Shown piece by piece: positions 23,557 through 35,583 of a DNA stretch of 64,000 nt (position 1 is its first letter; every line of letters starts with the position of its first letter). Made by a program: the position numbers and the translations under genes. Origin of the DNA: Bedellia somnulentella (lineage: Eukaryota; Arthropoda; Insecta; Lepidoptera; Bedelliidae). Where the stretch lies: contig OY755171.1 in the NCBI GenBank assembly GCA_963576735.1, positions 1,488,001 to 1,552,000 of the forward strand, read 5' to 3'. Below the pieces are notes generated by a model. It saw only the letters and a list, made by a program, of their open reading frames with translations. It did no database searches and had not been told where the DNA came from.

Positions 23557-24754
23557 AGTTTACATACTTTTAATATAAATTGAAACTGATTAACGAACGA
23601 CCGTTTCATTTAAATAGCAATCCTTGTGTAGAAGACCAAAGTTTTTGTGGCATCAGTTACCAAATACATACATTGTGTACTGAAGCAATTGGCGATTTTA
23701 ACCATTGGAGGAAAAGGTAAATAAAATTAAGAAAAATATAGAATCATCGGCCTAAAACCCGATCCCAAAAGAGACAGCCCAGACAACCTTGTTTAGACAT
23801 AGGTACCATATTTAGCCATTCTCAGCCTTTATGATTATATTTGTTAACTAAATATTTCCAAAGAAAAATATGATACAGTGTCCTTTGAATATTTTCAATG
23901 TGTGCGGTACAAACTATTGTGGTTCAGTCTTACTGACAATAATATAAAAATCATCCGCATTTCAATTTTGCGTAAATTGTGGTCACCCAGAAATTTGTTC
24001 GAGTCATAAAATACATTAAAGTCAAAATAAAAATGCCTTTTTAACCACCAACTAATTGTTTATTTTACTAAACGAGTCAAATTCTAGGGAAACAATAATA
24101 AAATATAATTGCCCGGCCATATCTAATCTGACTCATTCGCCATTTTTATAACCGCGCTGTCAAATAAACTAACAGTGTTTATGTGACATTTAAATTTGAT
24201 CGGGTTATTTGAATAATAATATAATAGGGTTGCGGCATCGGACAAAGCAGCAAACATTGTTTTAAGAACTTTATGATAACAGTTCTTATCCCTTTCTTAG
24301 AATTTGCTAAGGAAAATTATTTGAAATGTACTTTTTAACTTAATGTGTGGTCTGTATGTGGGAATATGAACATATATTTAAGGATATTTAAAAAGTTGTG
24401 TTTAAAGTATCGCAGCCTTATTATTTTAAAATATAATATTTTATTTTAAAATAACCAGTAACGAATAGGTACGTACGTACGTACGTAATCATTCTAGTGG
24501 GAATGTTTGTGTGTTTTTTATTTGGTTGTTTGTCATTTATTGACATTGGTTGTTTTATAAATAAATCGTATATATAAATATATACAGTGTTAGTAATTTA
24601 AACAACTTATTTTTTACGCAAAGCATATTCAAATTTATAGCAGAGATTCTAAACCCTTTGAATATTTCTTGTCTTTTTTGCCTATTGAACTGCACGCTTT
24701 TTGCACAGATGATTCATATGATTAGGTTTTGGCTAATAACTACTATATTATTGT
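23557..24754. other. No gene; short microsatellite
   Basis: AT-rich. A (TACG)n tract lies at about 24469-24486. Nothing else recognised. Confidence 0.5.
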
Positions 24755-25006
24755 GCCGTGTAGTGTCGGCTTAGAATAGCACTACCCTGCTTCTACCGAT
24801 GGGTGTACGTAAAAGGCGACTAACGGTATTGGGGCTTTTAAGGGATTCTTGGGCGATGCGGTTGGAGACCCATCACCAACAACTTTTACTTTACCATCTT
24901 TTCCCCACTTAACTTTCCAAAAGTAGCTGAGGATTTTCTAATTCCTTAGCTCTGGCTATCCCTTCTTGGGATTTATAACTGTGAGTATATGTGTGTATGT
25001 ATGTAT
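24755..25006 (+). repeat. SINE-A copy, full length
   Basis: GCCGTGTAGTGTCGGC through GTGAGTATATGTGTGTATG. Possible short TSD TATTGT. Confidence 0.9.
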
Positions 25007-25245
25007 TGTCTCAGCGGATTCCCATATAATAGTATTTTTGCATACCATGTACTACCCATATAAATAAACTGCATCTATGACCTTTGAAAAGACTTATTGT
25101 CTTAGACCCGTTTCAGAACCTACGCTAATCTGCATTATTCAGTTGAACCAAATATATATTTTTATATACAAATCTACCATAACCAGTTTTTTGATAAACC
25201 GTCACGTAGTCGTTACAATTTTCATATATAAATATTGCATATTAG

Positions 25246-25475
25246 CAGCCGTGATAGCTCAGGGGGTAGAACACCGCTTATCGTGCACACGATAAGGGTT
25301 CAAAACTACAGCCGGGCCCACACTAACTTGTCTTTTCTAAGGTCATATGTGCAGTAAACTTTCATGGTTGTTAACGGTGAGGGATAACATCGTGAGGAGT
25401 ACCACATGGCTAAGTTGTACTTAGTATGTTTGTACAAAACGGCGATAAGCCTGCCCTCTATCACGTGAGTTTATT
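25246..25475 (+). repeat. SINE-C copy lacking its 3' tail
   Basis: GCCGTGATAGCTCAGGGGGTAG (A box) and GGGTTCAAAACTACAGCC (B box) form a tRNA-like head. The body follows to CTGCCCTCTATCACGTGAG. The hairpin and ATGTT tail are missing. Confidence 0.85.
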
Positions 25476-25480
25476 CATAG

Positions 25481-25817
25481 GAAAATATCGTTTAATACTG
25501 TCGACAAATGTATAAAACATCATAATACGTTTTCGATTCTAAACCTATACTAGCCCTTCAACCCAATCTCAGAGACCGAATATACGTAAAAACAGCAGCA
25601 CACTATACAGAAAAACATGGCGCTTTTTTTCAGTAATTTTCTAAAACCTATTTGGTACTTGCCAATGGGGTTTTATGTTCAGCACAAAAAAATAGTGAAG
25701 TCAAAATGAATTTCTGTCAGCGATGCAAATAATATCGGATTTTCCGGAATCCGGGTCAACGGGACAATCCGGTTTTGTTCTCCGCATCCCAGCTGACTAA
25801 CCCGGTTATATATTTTA
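25481..25817. other. No feature recognised
   Basis: Short unassigned stretch before the large Helitron. Confidence 0.45.
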
Positions 25818-25878
25818 CTAGCGACCCGCCCCGGCTTCGCACGGGTGCAATGCAAAATATACCTACTACAGAATGTCC

Positions 25879-26551
25879 TTAATATACAACGTTCACAGCT
25901 TTTTTGTCATTTACCAATACAAACATGTTTTGCTTAGACGTTACTCTTGACAGCGCGACATATAATGAGAGGTTTTCTTTTTGAGAAATAAAAAAACAAC
26001 ATAGTTTCCTAGAGCTCTGTAGATGGCGTTGATGTAACTACGTTACTTACTTAAATTTTTTCTTCGTGGCCACAATCGTGTTGCCACAATAATTTCGCCA
26101 ATGTCAACTTTAGAAACATGTGTCACATCACCATAGAGTAACTTTTTGGCGAGTAAAAACAACAAAAAGAATGTTAAATATAAATACCGTCTTTGTTTAT
26201 TTACTTTTAATCTATCTTGGCTTAAACTGATATTTATTTAGACTTTCAAATTAGAACGTTTTTATGTACGTTCCGTTTTACGATATCATTACATCCAAGT
26301 GTGAAAAACGGTGTGACGTTCCATTCCTACCAGTAACATAGCAAGTCTGACGCCATCTATCCTGAGAACAGGGAAATAGAAAAAAAGAAAAAAAGGAAAA
26401 CCTCTCATTGGCCATGTGAAAAACACTCAACACTCAAGTCTAATCCTCCAACGTTAAAAGTATGACCCTGCGATTTATTAATGGTCATTGCAAAAGATAT
26501 CTTTACCGGAAATTGTAGGCGTTTATTAATTAAGGTGCCGTTAGTCCAGCG
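25879..26551 (-). pseudogene. Helitron helicase C-terminal fragment
   Basis: Reads RWTNGTLINKR, FAMTINKSQGHTF and ECFSHGQ (26408-26551). After a 440-bp insertion the frame resumes with LYVALSRVTSKQN and VLVNDKKAVNVVY followed by a stop (25879-25965). This matches the last motifs of the Pif1-like helicase domain of Helitron RepHel proteins, which unwinds DNA during rolling-circle transposition. Removing the insert with one AT copy restores HGQ-LYV. The Rep nuclease and most helicase motifs are absent, so it is dead. Confidence 0.85.
25967..26406. mobile_element. 440-bp MITE inside the Helitron helicase
   Basis: Both termini read GAGAGGTTTTC inward, with AT at 25965-25966 and 26407-26408. A further imperfect inverted repeat with TAGATGGCGT lies deeper. 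The split helicase frame proves insertion and sets the TSD at AT. No coding frame. Confidence 0.8.
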
Positions 26552-27244
26552 AACAGGGTTTTTGAAACTTTATTATGCGTATGTTTATAATAATATGGTT
26601 TTGAAAAAAATACATCGAAATCTTGAGGCTTTTCTGCAGTGAAATTGGCGATTCGAAACATGATTAATAAATTTTCGTTCGATAGAAAAAAATCGCCAAC
26701 ATACCTCTAATTACACTCTTTAAAATGGTTTTACATTTTATTTATTTTACCTACTTTCATATAACTTACATCATAATTTGAACATTTGTATTTCTAATAA
26801 TAATTAATTGGCGATTATTTTTCTTTTTCTATAAATTCAATAAAACAAATATTTTAAAAACATCGATAATCACGGTCCTATTCGTGCCCGAGCGCCGCCC
26901 GCCGCTCGATCAGAGCTCGGCGAGCTGCCTTAGGGGTTGGACCTGTGTCGCGCGCGCCTTGAGTTACAGATCTAACAATTTACGCGCGTGCGGCACCGTT
27001 AGTGTGCAAGTGACCTATCTGTATACGATGCGCGTCAATGTAGGCGTGAGAGTGACTGTGCGTACGGTTAGCATTAGCAAATATAAAAGAATTCTTCCAA
27101 TTTATAGATTTCACTCATTTTTATATTTTATGTTATTATTATTGTTTAATTTATTAGGAGTGGGAAAAAGAACAAAATCGTTAAAGTAACTTCTAATTTC
27201 AATGAATAACATTAAATACCTAGTTACAGGTGTAAACTGACAAT

Positions 27245-27484
27245 TACATACATATACTCACGGCTATAAATCCCTTAACGGGATAGCCAGAGCTTTGGAA
27301 TGAGAAATTCCTCAGCCACTTTTGGAAGTTGATTTGGGAAAAGATTGTAATAATAAATGATTTCGTTGACGGTTCTCCAACCACATCGCCCTAAAATCAC
27401 TTAAAAATCCCTCAAACCCTAAGTCGCCTCTTACGGTCACGGGTAGAAATGGGGTAGTGTTATTCTAAGCCGACACGACACGGC
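27245..27484 (-). repeat. SINE-A copy inside the Helitron
   Basis: CATACATATACTCACGGC at the left, CCGACACGACACGGC at the right. Variant with TTACGGTCACGGGTAG, near the subfamily at 28744 and 43666. Confidence 0.88.
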
Positions 27485-28743
27485 AAAAATTATGAAATTA
27501 GCACTGTAATAATTTTGTATAAACTGACAGGGGTAGACAAATCTATCCTATCATTACATTTTATATTGTAAACGGCTATGGTAGAAACAATTTTTGAATT
27601 TGATAACCTAGGGTAAGCGATACAGTTTTCGTCACCCTGACTGTTATAGCCACTCGCAAATATTTTAGAAAAAAAATGTAAATAGTCATAAACAAATGTC
27701 CGAACCCATACCATAGAAAATATTTGTGAATGGCTAAAACCGTCGAGTTGACAAAAACTGTATTGCTTACCCTACTGTATGTTTTCAAAACGCGCGCACT
27801 GCGTCGCGTCGCGGAGACGGCCGTCCGGTCGGCGCGCAAGCGATTCCCCGCGCCCGCGGGGGCAGCACCCCCTGAGATGATATTTTTCGCGGAACCAACG
27901 GCGCCTTAATTAATTTACATTTTTTTTTAATTAATTCTTGATATTTTCCTCGCTAGAGAGCTCCGATAAACGCGTGCGATCGCTGCAAATCATAAAGTAC
28001 GCGCTATTTATAGGCACGCGCCGCCCGGCGCAAACAACTACGACCCTGCATTTTAAATTTGTAATATCTTCGGTAATATTCACTTGAATTACATGCTGTA
28101 AAAAGCATATTGATCTATAATAAATGCACAATTTATTTAAGGTACTTAATTGGATAAGGATTAATGCTGTATTGTTTAAAATCACTTCGTAAATCACCAG
28201 TTTTTAGTAAAGAATAAAAATGGTTATGCTGGGTTATCCCTAAGAGATAGACATATACCATTGCGGACTTTTTTGTTGAACTTTTTAAGGTGAACAATAA
28301 TGTAGTACATTATTTTGGTCTATCTCGTAGGGTTCAGCCAGCGTTTGCAATATAAGCGCAAAAAAACGTGCTTATTTACGACATCACATTAGAAACCTTT
28401 AAATTTATCAGTGTTTCTCTACTATATTATGCATTTATTATACATACAAACCTTCCTTAAGAATCACTCTATCTATAAAAAAAAACCGCATCAAAATCCG
28501 TTGCGTAGTTTTAAAGATCTAAGCATACATACGGACATACAGCGAAAGCGACTTTGTTTTATACTATGTATTGATTATTCTCTTTCTGTGTCTTTCACCT
28601 ATGAGGGCTCGGGATAAATTTAGGATTCTTTGTTTAAGAACTTTTAAAATACCTACTCATAATTCTGCCTTTAAACCATAAGTTAGTTATATAAGCCGCG
28701 AAATTAACTATTCTTCAAGTTCAGGCATTTTCTGAAGCTGAAG

Positions 28744-28996
28744 ATACATACATACATACATATACTCACGGCTATAAATCCCTGAACGGGGTAGCCAGAA
28801 CTTTGGAATCCGAAATTCCTTAGCCACTTTTGGAAGTTGATTGGGGAAAAGATGGTAATGATAAATGTTTTTGGTGACGGGTCTCCAACCACATCGCCCA
28901 AAAATCGTTTTAAAAGCCCCTATACCCTTAGTCGCCTCTTACGATCACCCACGGGTAGAAATGGGGTAGTGTTATTCTAAGCCCACACTACACAGC
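28744..28996 (-). repeat. SINE-A copy with 12-bp TSD
   Basis: AAGCTGAAGATA is found directly left of the CATAC tail and directly right of CACTACACAGCC. Third subfamily, with GATCACCCACGGGTAG. Confidence 0.92.
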
Positions 28997-29234
28997 CAAG
29001 CTGAAGATATATCAGTGTTTTAGATACCTACATGGTATCCTCGTTTATTCATGACCATAGCTCCAGATATTATTGAGCTACTATTTCGGGCACGATACCC
29101 TGCAATAAGACTGATAAATTCCCTATGTGTTGAATGTTTGTTGTATTGTGTAAGTATATTTAATTATAATTTTAAAATTATACTGTAAATATTTCGTTAA
29201 AGTACTAAATAATTAAAATTTCAATAATATTGGT

Positions 29235-29430
29235 CACTTTGTAGTGTTGGCCTAGAATAGCATTACCTCATTCCTTCCCGTGGGTAAGGGGCGGCTAAGG
29301 GTAATGGGGTTTTTCGGGCGATGTGGTTGGAGACCCCATCACCAACAACCGATATTTTAAAGAGGTTAAGGAATTTCTTATTCCGAAGCTCTAGCTTCCC
29401 TTTCGAAGGATTTATAGATGTGTTTATATA
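29235..29430 (+). repeat. SINE-A copy, diverged and shortened
   Basis: TTGTAGTGTTGGCCTAGAAT to TTTATAGATGTGTTTATAT, missing part of the middle. Confidence 0.7.
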
Positions 29431-29470
29431 TAACAAGTCTTAGACTAAATAAAAAAAAACACAATAAAAA

Positions 29471-29717
29471 TACATACATACATATACTCACGGCTATAAA
29501 TCCCTAGATGGGGTAGCCAGAGCTAAGGAATTAGAAATTCCTCAGCCACTTTTGGAAAGTTAAGTGGGGCAAAGATGGTAAAATAAAGGTTGTTGGTGAT
29601 GGGTCTCCAACCACATCGCTTAAAAATTCCTTAAAAGCCCCAATACCGTTAGCCGCCTCTTACGTACACCCACCGGAAGAAATGGGGTAGTGCTATTCTA
29701 AGCCGACACTACACAGC
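29471..29717 (-). repeat. SINE-A copy with TSD
   Basis: Clean minus-strand copy. AATAAAAAT occurs on both sides. Confidence 0.9.
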
Positions 29718-30420
29718 AAAATAAAAATAGTAAACATAAAAATAGATAAAAAATATAATACGTTGATTCATACTCTTAATAATAGATAACATAAAAATAT
29801 AAAAAGAAGTGTACTAAAAAGACAAGTCATTACTCAAGTACCAGGCGGCCAGAACTACATAGAAAGTAAAAGACTCGAAATGGGCAGGTAAAAAGCGATC
29901 TCATATTAAACTTTCATAAGAGATGCGCTTAATGCATTACAAGCAATGCAATATGGCCCGTGCTCGGCATACGAAGCATTCTTGTGTGAACTTAGGAAAA
30001 AATACTTAAACATGAATATATGAATCTTTACTCGTTTATGGCCGAAGTAATTTTACTATCGAATTGATATAGATGTTGGCGTTGGTTTGCATCAGCACTA
30101 TTCAATTTGTTTGTACTAATATTGGAACTGCCACAGTTTTTTAAGATGCATTTAGTGCCATATGAATGTTTGTACGTAAAGTCCTTGTAAGCCATTGCTT
30201 TAATTAGTGAAAAATATGTACATTGAATTTTAAATATTTTTGGTTGCATTTAGTACATTGCATTTTCTTATTATTATTTGGGAATATCTTTCTGTTTCTC
30301 GCCTCTCCCATGGCCGATAGCTTATATAGGGTTCCTTAAGATTTCTGTTACCGTTGATCACCCTGAATGGCATAACCAAAGAACATAAAATATAAAAATT
30401 AATAACTCCTACTCCATTAT
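29718..30420. other. No feature recognised
   Basis: A 73-codon minus frame at 30028-30249 has no recognisable content. Confidence 0.5.
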
Positions 30421-30643
30421 AGCTATGTAGTGTCGGCTTAGAATAGCACTACCCCATTAATTCCTGGGGGTGTTTGTAGGGCAACTAAGGGTATTGGGGA
30501 TTTTAAGTGTTTTTGGGCTATGTGGTTGGAGACCCATTACCAAAAACATTTAGTTTTTAACCTTATTGAAATTCTAAAACAGTCTGAGAAGTTTCTTATT
30601 CCTAAGCTTTGGCTACCCCTTTTAGGGATTTATAGCCGTGACT
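30421..30643 (+). repeat. SINE-A copy, diverged
   Basis: AGCTATGTAGTGTCGGC to TTTATAGCCGTGACTC. The tail is lost. Confidence 0.8.
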
Positions 30644-31104
30644 CAAAAATATTCTAGGCCAAACTTTTTACCACAAGGTATTAATATAATAATAATATTA
30701 ATCAATAATACTTTAAATTTTAATTATCCATTGAAAATTACTAATGCATTAGAAAGGCAGACAAGCTTACCGGGCATATATTAAATTAATATTTCATTCC
30801 TGAATATCCTCAGCCCTTAGCTAAGTGATCCGTGCGAAAACTGCCAAACCGTGTAGGGGTCATCGCCCTTCAGCCCTTCCGGCCCCTTAGGGCGCGTTTG
30901 ATTTTTCATACGCACTTTATTTTTTTTTAACACCTGATTGGACACCCTTTTGTTGCAATTACGAACCAATTTTTTATAATAAGTATTTGCACACGTCTAT
31001 TAATGAACAACATTAAAAAGGCTGTTATTAAAAATGTTTATTCTCGAGTGAGGAAAATATAAGTATTTCTTTATTTATTTGGACATACATACATATGGTA
31101 TACA
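30644..31104. other. No feature recognised
   Basis: AT-rich with a locally GC-rich stretch at 30835-30900 that I cannot assign. Confidence 0.45.
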
Positions 31105-31477
31105 AAAAAGAAGGACAGAACTTTAAATAGTAAATTGGTAACAGAGATTTATAGAGCTCATGTAGATGGCAATATTAGTAAAGGATGACATCGGAAGACA
31201 CATTTGGACCATATAGCGAGCGAGCTGAAAAAGGCAGGCGTAGAAATATGAAGAATAAAAGAGCATGTAACACCATATTGATGGATGTAAACGAAGATAG
31301 AGAGGCTTGTCAGGATCGTATAAAGTGGCTCAGTACTCCCATGGAAAGAAATGGGTAAGTGCTTTTCTTACCCGAAACTGCACATCTAAAAACATTTAAA
31401 TGTCTTTATTATCTTGGTGATCGATAGTCTTCGCCTACCCCAATGGGAACTAATGGCGTGAGTATATGTTATGTTAT
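31105..31477 (+). pseudogene. RTE-like LINE 3' remnant with inserted SINE-A scrap
   Basis: Reads SKLVTEIYRAHVDGNISKG and THLDHI, matching the C-terminus of the LINE at 57587, with stops and frameshifts. An extra segment at 31329-31418 includes an antisense SINE-A 5' end (31338-31387, GAAAGAAATGGGTAAGTGC). The LINE tail then resumes: CCTACCCCAATGGGAACTAA, GGCGTGAGTATATGTTATG. Confidence 0.75.
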
Positions 31478-31904
31478 TATCGTGACATAATCATCCACAA
31501 GGATTTTTCTAGTAAAAATAACGAATAATCTTTTATTTTCATTTCACATCTTATCACAACACCAAGTTTATGTAAAATACGCGAAGAAAAATAAGTTCAG
31601 GAAATCTGTTAAGGGATTAACTCAAACTATTTCCTGTGAGGATAATTACAAAAGTTTTTCAATTAGTTCTATTTATTCTTTGTTGTTTTCAAACTAAATT
31701 GTAGAAGATTTTTAAAGGATACAGTTTTAATTTATTTCTATGCGAAGTTTATGTGGATTCCTGAAGCTTATTTACATAGTAAATTTACTTAAGCGCATGT
31801 GATTCTAGTATAATAACTAAAAATTCTTATGCGCACGCCTTTAACTCCTATTGGGTAGGCAAAATTGCTTATAAGCATACTACTCTCGTTATGAATCTTG
31901 TAAT

Positions 31905-32000
31905 CATCATCACAGCTCTTATATGTCACGACAGAGGGGTTCGAACCAACCCTCAATAGGGTAATTTGGCCATAGTTTACTATACTGGCCTTCTGTAGGT
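31905..32000 (-). repeat. Lepidopteran LINE-like 3' fragment
   Basis: CAATAGGGTAATTTGGCCATA and the surrounding bases resemble a LINE tail I know from other Lepidoptera. Repeated in the second unit at about 32665-32760. Confidence 0.4.
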
Positions 32001-32035
32001 TTACACACTAACGACTACTACCGTGACAGTGTAAG

Positions 32036-32241
32036 ACCATATTGATGGATGCAAACGAAGCTAGAGAGGCTTGTCAGGATCGTATAAAGTGGCTCAGTAC
32101 TCCCATGGAAACAAATGGGTAAGTGCTTATTCTTACCCGAAACTGCACATCTAAAAACATTTAAATGTCTTTATTATCTTGGTGATCGATAGTCTTCGCC
32201 TACCCCAATGGGAACTAATGGCGTGAGTATATGTTATGTTA
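32036..32241 (+). pseudogene. Duplicated RTE-like LINE tail
   Basis: Second copy of the LINE/SINE-A chimera in the tandem duplication, ending CCAATGGGAACTAATGGCG and GTGAGTATATGTTATG. It lacks the more 5' coding part present in the first unit. Confidence 0.75.
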
Positions 32242-32929
32242 TTATCGTGACATAATCTTCCACAAGGATATAACTAGTAAAAATAACGGATAAACTTTTA
32301 TTTTCATTTCACATCTTATCACAACACCGAGTTTATGTAAAATACGCGAAGAAAAATAAGTTCAGGAAATCTGTTAAGGGATTAACTCAAACTATTTCCT
32401 GTGAGGATAATTACAAAAGTTTTTCAATTAGTTCTATTTATTCTTTGTTGTTTTCAAACTAAATTGTAAAAGATTTTTAAAGGATACAGTTTTAATTTAT
32501 TTCTATGCGAAGTTTATGTGGATTCCTGAAGCTTATTTGCATAGTAAATTTACTTAAGCGCATGTGATTCTAATATTATAACTAATATAATTTCTTATAC
32601 TCACGCCCCTAACTTCTATTGGGTAGGCAAAATTCTCCAGTTTTAAATCTTGTAATTGTCATTACAGCCATTATATGTAACGACAAAGGGGCTCAAACTA
32701 ACCCTCAATAGGGTAATTTGGCCATAGTTTACTAAACTGGCCTTCTGTGGGTTGGTGGACTTAGGCGTTTCTCATACCACCCCGCATGATGCAGCGTAGC
32801 GCGTGGATGCGTGTTCTTGCGTTGCTTGAAAGTATAACTGTTTGTATAGAAAACCAGCAAAGCGCGTGGATGCATTTTCTGTGTGTTAGACTGTCCGTTG
32901 GGGCTCGAAGGTTCTGGAGTGGCGGCCAC

Positions 32930-33090
32930 GTACAGGACAACGTAGTGTGGGTAGGCAAGGTGGACCGACGACTTGGTCAAGGTCGTGGGAAACCGATGGA
33001 TGAGGGCAGCACAGGACCGGTCGCTGTGGATATCTTTAGCGGAGGCCTATGTCCAGCAGTGGACGTCTTTTAGCTGATGATGATGATGAG
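32930..33090 (+). pseudogene. 3' end of a different RTE-like LINE
   Basis: Reads WMRAAQDRSLW in pieces, then EAYVQQWTSF and a stop, followed by a GATGATGATGATGAG tail. AEAYVQQW with an ATG-type repeat tail is typical of a widespread lepidopteran RTE-like family. The reading frame is disturbed. The upstream 32786-32930 is GC-rich and probably belongs to the same insert. Confidence 0.7.
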
Positions 33091-33259
33091 ACCTTATTTG
33101 GTAACTTTACCTCCTGAAATCGAACTGAAGACTTCCGGATTGTACCTATAGGCTGAACTTTTAACTGCTAGACCACGTAAGCAGTAATAATGTCAAGCAT
33201 TCTCTTATATTTTATTGAATTTGTGTTTTACAGAATATTATATGGATTATATATATAAT

Positions 33260-33512
33260 GCTGTGTAGTGTCGGCTTAGAATAGCACTACCCCATTTCTT
33301 CTGGTGGGTGTACGTAAAAGGCGACTCACGGTATTGGGGCTTTTTAAGGGATTTTTGGGCGATGAGGTTGGAGACCCATCACCAACAACCTTTATTTTAC
33401 CATCTTTTCCCCACTTGACTTCCCAAAAGTGGCTGAGGAATTTCTAATTCCTTAGATCTGGCTACCCCTTCTAGGGATTTATAGCCGTGAGTATATGTAT
33501 GTATGTATGTAT
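33260..33512 (+). repeat. SINE-A copy, full length
   Basis: Clean copy with a long (GTAT)n tail. First subfamily. Confidence 0.92.
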
Positions 33513-35203
33513 AAGTAAAGCAAGGGTCAAAAATTTGTACTTTAATTATTTTATAGGTAATTTATTGCGTTATTTTTAAGATATTACTTAAGGCACCAAT
33601 AAATTAAGTTAGTTAGTTGAAACTCAAAACTACAATTACTAGTTTTGAGAAAATATTCCCCTCGTATCCCAAAATTTTAATAAGTATTTCCAAATAGAAA
33701 ATCACTTCAAGTCAATAGAACTCAAGTAAAATCTCAACGGAAACCAGCAAAGTGTATAAAGTACGGCGCAAGAAAACGTCAAAGTCGTCTGCAAACTCAT
33801 TAGATATTCATTGAAAGTTTCAAGTAAAAAATGAGAAGCTCGTTAAGTAAATTAATACGAATATAAACCATGATTAAAAAAATTATGTTGACGTGCCAGC
33901 AAGGAGGGCGTTTGTGATGTAGAGAGCGGATCTAATCAACATTCATTTATAATTAAGTACACCTACTTTAGAAAAGCGTTTTTAAATTAGATAGACGTTC
34001 GGAAGTTTACTTTGATTTTGTTTGATTTTTTAAATAAATTTAAGATATAAATTAACTATTAAGAGACGGCAGTAGCCCTTTTAAAAGCCCTTTTAAATTA
34101 GTTATGTAACTTGTATTATTGTTTAATTATTTTATATTAAACCTCAAACATTAAGATAACATACAAGAAACGTACAATCACAAATAACAATAATTATTTT
34201 AATTAATACTACATTTTTTTCGACACAAAAATCGCTCATAAGAAATTTTGCATTTCCTTAACTTTCATCCTTCAATTTATACCCAATATTGAAAACTTAA
34301 AGCCTGCCGTACATATTGAAAATACAGTCCTCAATATTTACCATTTAACCCAAAAAAATTATTCATTGAATATCTTTTACGTTTGATCATCGTTGGCTCC
34401 TGCAACGAGGGGTAAAGTCCCCAGTGCATTGATGTTTTCTTTATGCTAACTTCACCTTCAAGTGTTATAAGTTGCGATGTCCCTCCGAAGTACAATATAA
34501 CTTGCTTGGGGGTAAACAATGAAAATGTTAATTCGGTATAGGAAGTACAGTCCCACTGTTTGGGTTGTGCCTATCTGATAACAATAGGTGGAAGAGATAA
34601 ATCAACTTTTTTTAAAATGTTCCTATGTTTTTTTCATTTTTTTTTATACATTTATACATTTACTGACGCCATTTGTTATGAATTCTTTCCAAATCTGCTT
34701 ACCATAATTAATGTTTTATCAGCTAAAAGTCATCCATTGCTGGTCAACAGCCTCCTGGAACGACCTCCGCAACAACCGGTCAAGAGCTGCCTTCGCCCAT
34801 CGTCTTTCCACGAATTGACTAAGTAATTGGTTCACCTTGAGGGAATTCTCCCTAGACTTATTGGAAAGGCCGCCAATCCAAGAATATCAAGCCCCAACGG
34901 CCATAGGGTTTGTGTGCAATATGCCTTCTCTATTGCAACTTCATCCTTTTAACTGTTATTATGTTTGTATTTTTCTTATTGTATTAAAAGTATTATCTAA
35001 ATAAATGATCCCATCACCACGTCTATATTTCGATATTTGTGAGGAACAATCATAAGTGACTTTGACATTTTATTTATTGAAGTGATTGGGAGCAAATGAT
35101 TTGTTTTATTGTAATGGAAGGATATTCAAAGAATGCTGTGTGGTTACCCTTGAAAGTGAGTGATTAGTGAGTGATTAAGTGGTTAATCTATTTTACAGAG
35201 TTT
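33513..35203. other. No gene recognised
   Basis: AT-rich to 34700. The stretch at 34730-34990 is less AT-rich and ends in A/T-rich sequence with AATAAA-like motifs. It may be an old insertion but I cannot identify it. Confidence 0.4.
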
Positions 35204-35583
35204 TAATAAAATAAGCAACCGTGATAGCCCAGTGGGTAGAACACTCGGTTATCGTGCAAACGACTAGTGTTCAAATCCTAAGTCGGGCCTACACCAATTT
35301 GTCTTTTCTAAAGACATATGTGTGGTTAATTTATCATGGTTGTTAACAGTGAGGGAAAACATCGTGAGGAAACCCACATGGCTGAGTTGTACTTAGTCAT
35401 GTGACAGTGTATTCGTACAAAACGGCGATAGGCCTGCCCCCTATCACGTGAGTACACTGTCCATGCAAAACGTGGGTACTCTGAACACCAGGTGACAAAG
35501 TCATAGTACCTCTGCCAACCCCTTCGGGGATATTCGGCGTGAACGTTTATGTTTATGTTATGTTATGTTATGTAATAAAATAA
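35204..35583 (+). repeat. SINE-C, full length with 11-bp TSD
   Basis: TAATAAAATAA flanks the element at 35204-35214 and 35573-35583. tRNA-like head: ACCGTGATAGCCCAGTGGG and GTTCAAATCC. Then come the body and a 3' hairpin at 35514-35538 (GCC/GGC outside, CCCC/GGGG inside), GTGAACG and ATGTT repeats. Best reference copy for the family here. Confidence 0.93.

Larger units (their letters stand above)
25818..28574 (-). mobile_element. Decayed Helitron with helicase remnant
   Basis: The minus strand ends in a GC-rich hairpin, CCCGTGCGAAGCCGGGGCGG, then CTAG, with A at 25817. The opposite end reads TCAATACATAGTATAAAACA with T at 28575, so the A|T Helitron target is kept. The body carries the helicase C-terminus next to the 3' end, as expected. 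It is interrupted by a MITE (25967-26406) and a SINE-A copy (27245-27484). GC-rich blocks at 26885-27060 and 27780-28050 stand out. The 5' terminus assignment is an inference. Confidence 0.75.
31272..32762. repeat. Tandem duplication, offset 764 bp
   Basis: ACCATATTGATGGATG begins at 31272 and again at 32036. The following roughly 720 bp match closely, including the LINE tail, the inverted SINE-A scrap and the region ending GGTAATTTGGCCATAG. Each unit also holds a second, inverted LINE-like tail (near 31830-31866 and 32597-32633). Confidence 0.8.

Noticed and set aside
34331..34826. Short frames near a less AT-rich stretch
   Set aside because: No motif, no conserved start context, and composition explained by chance.
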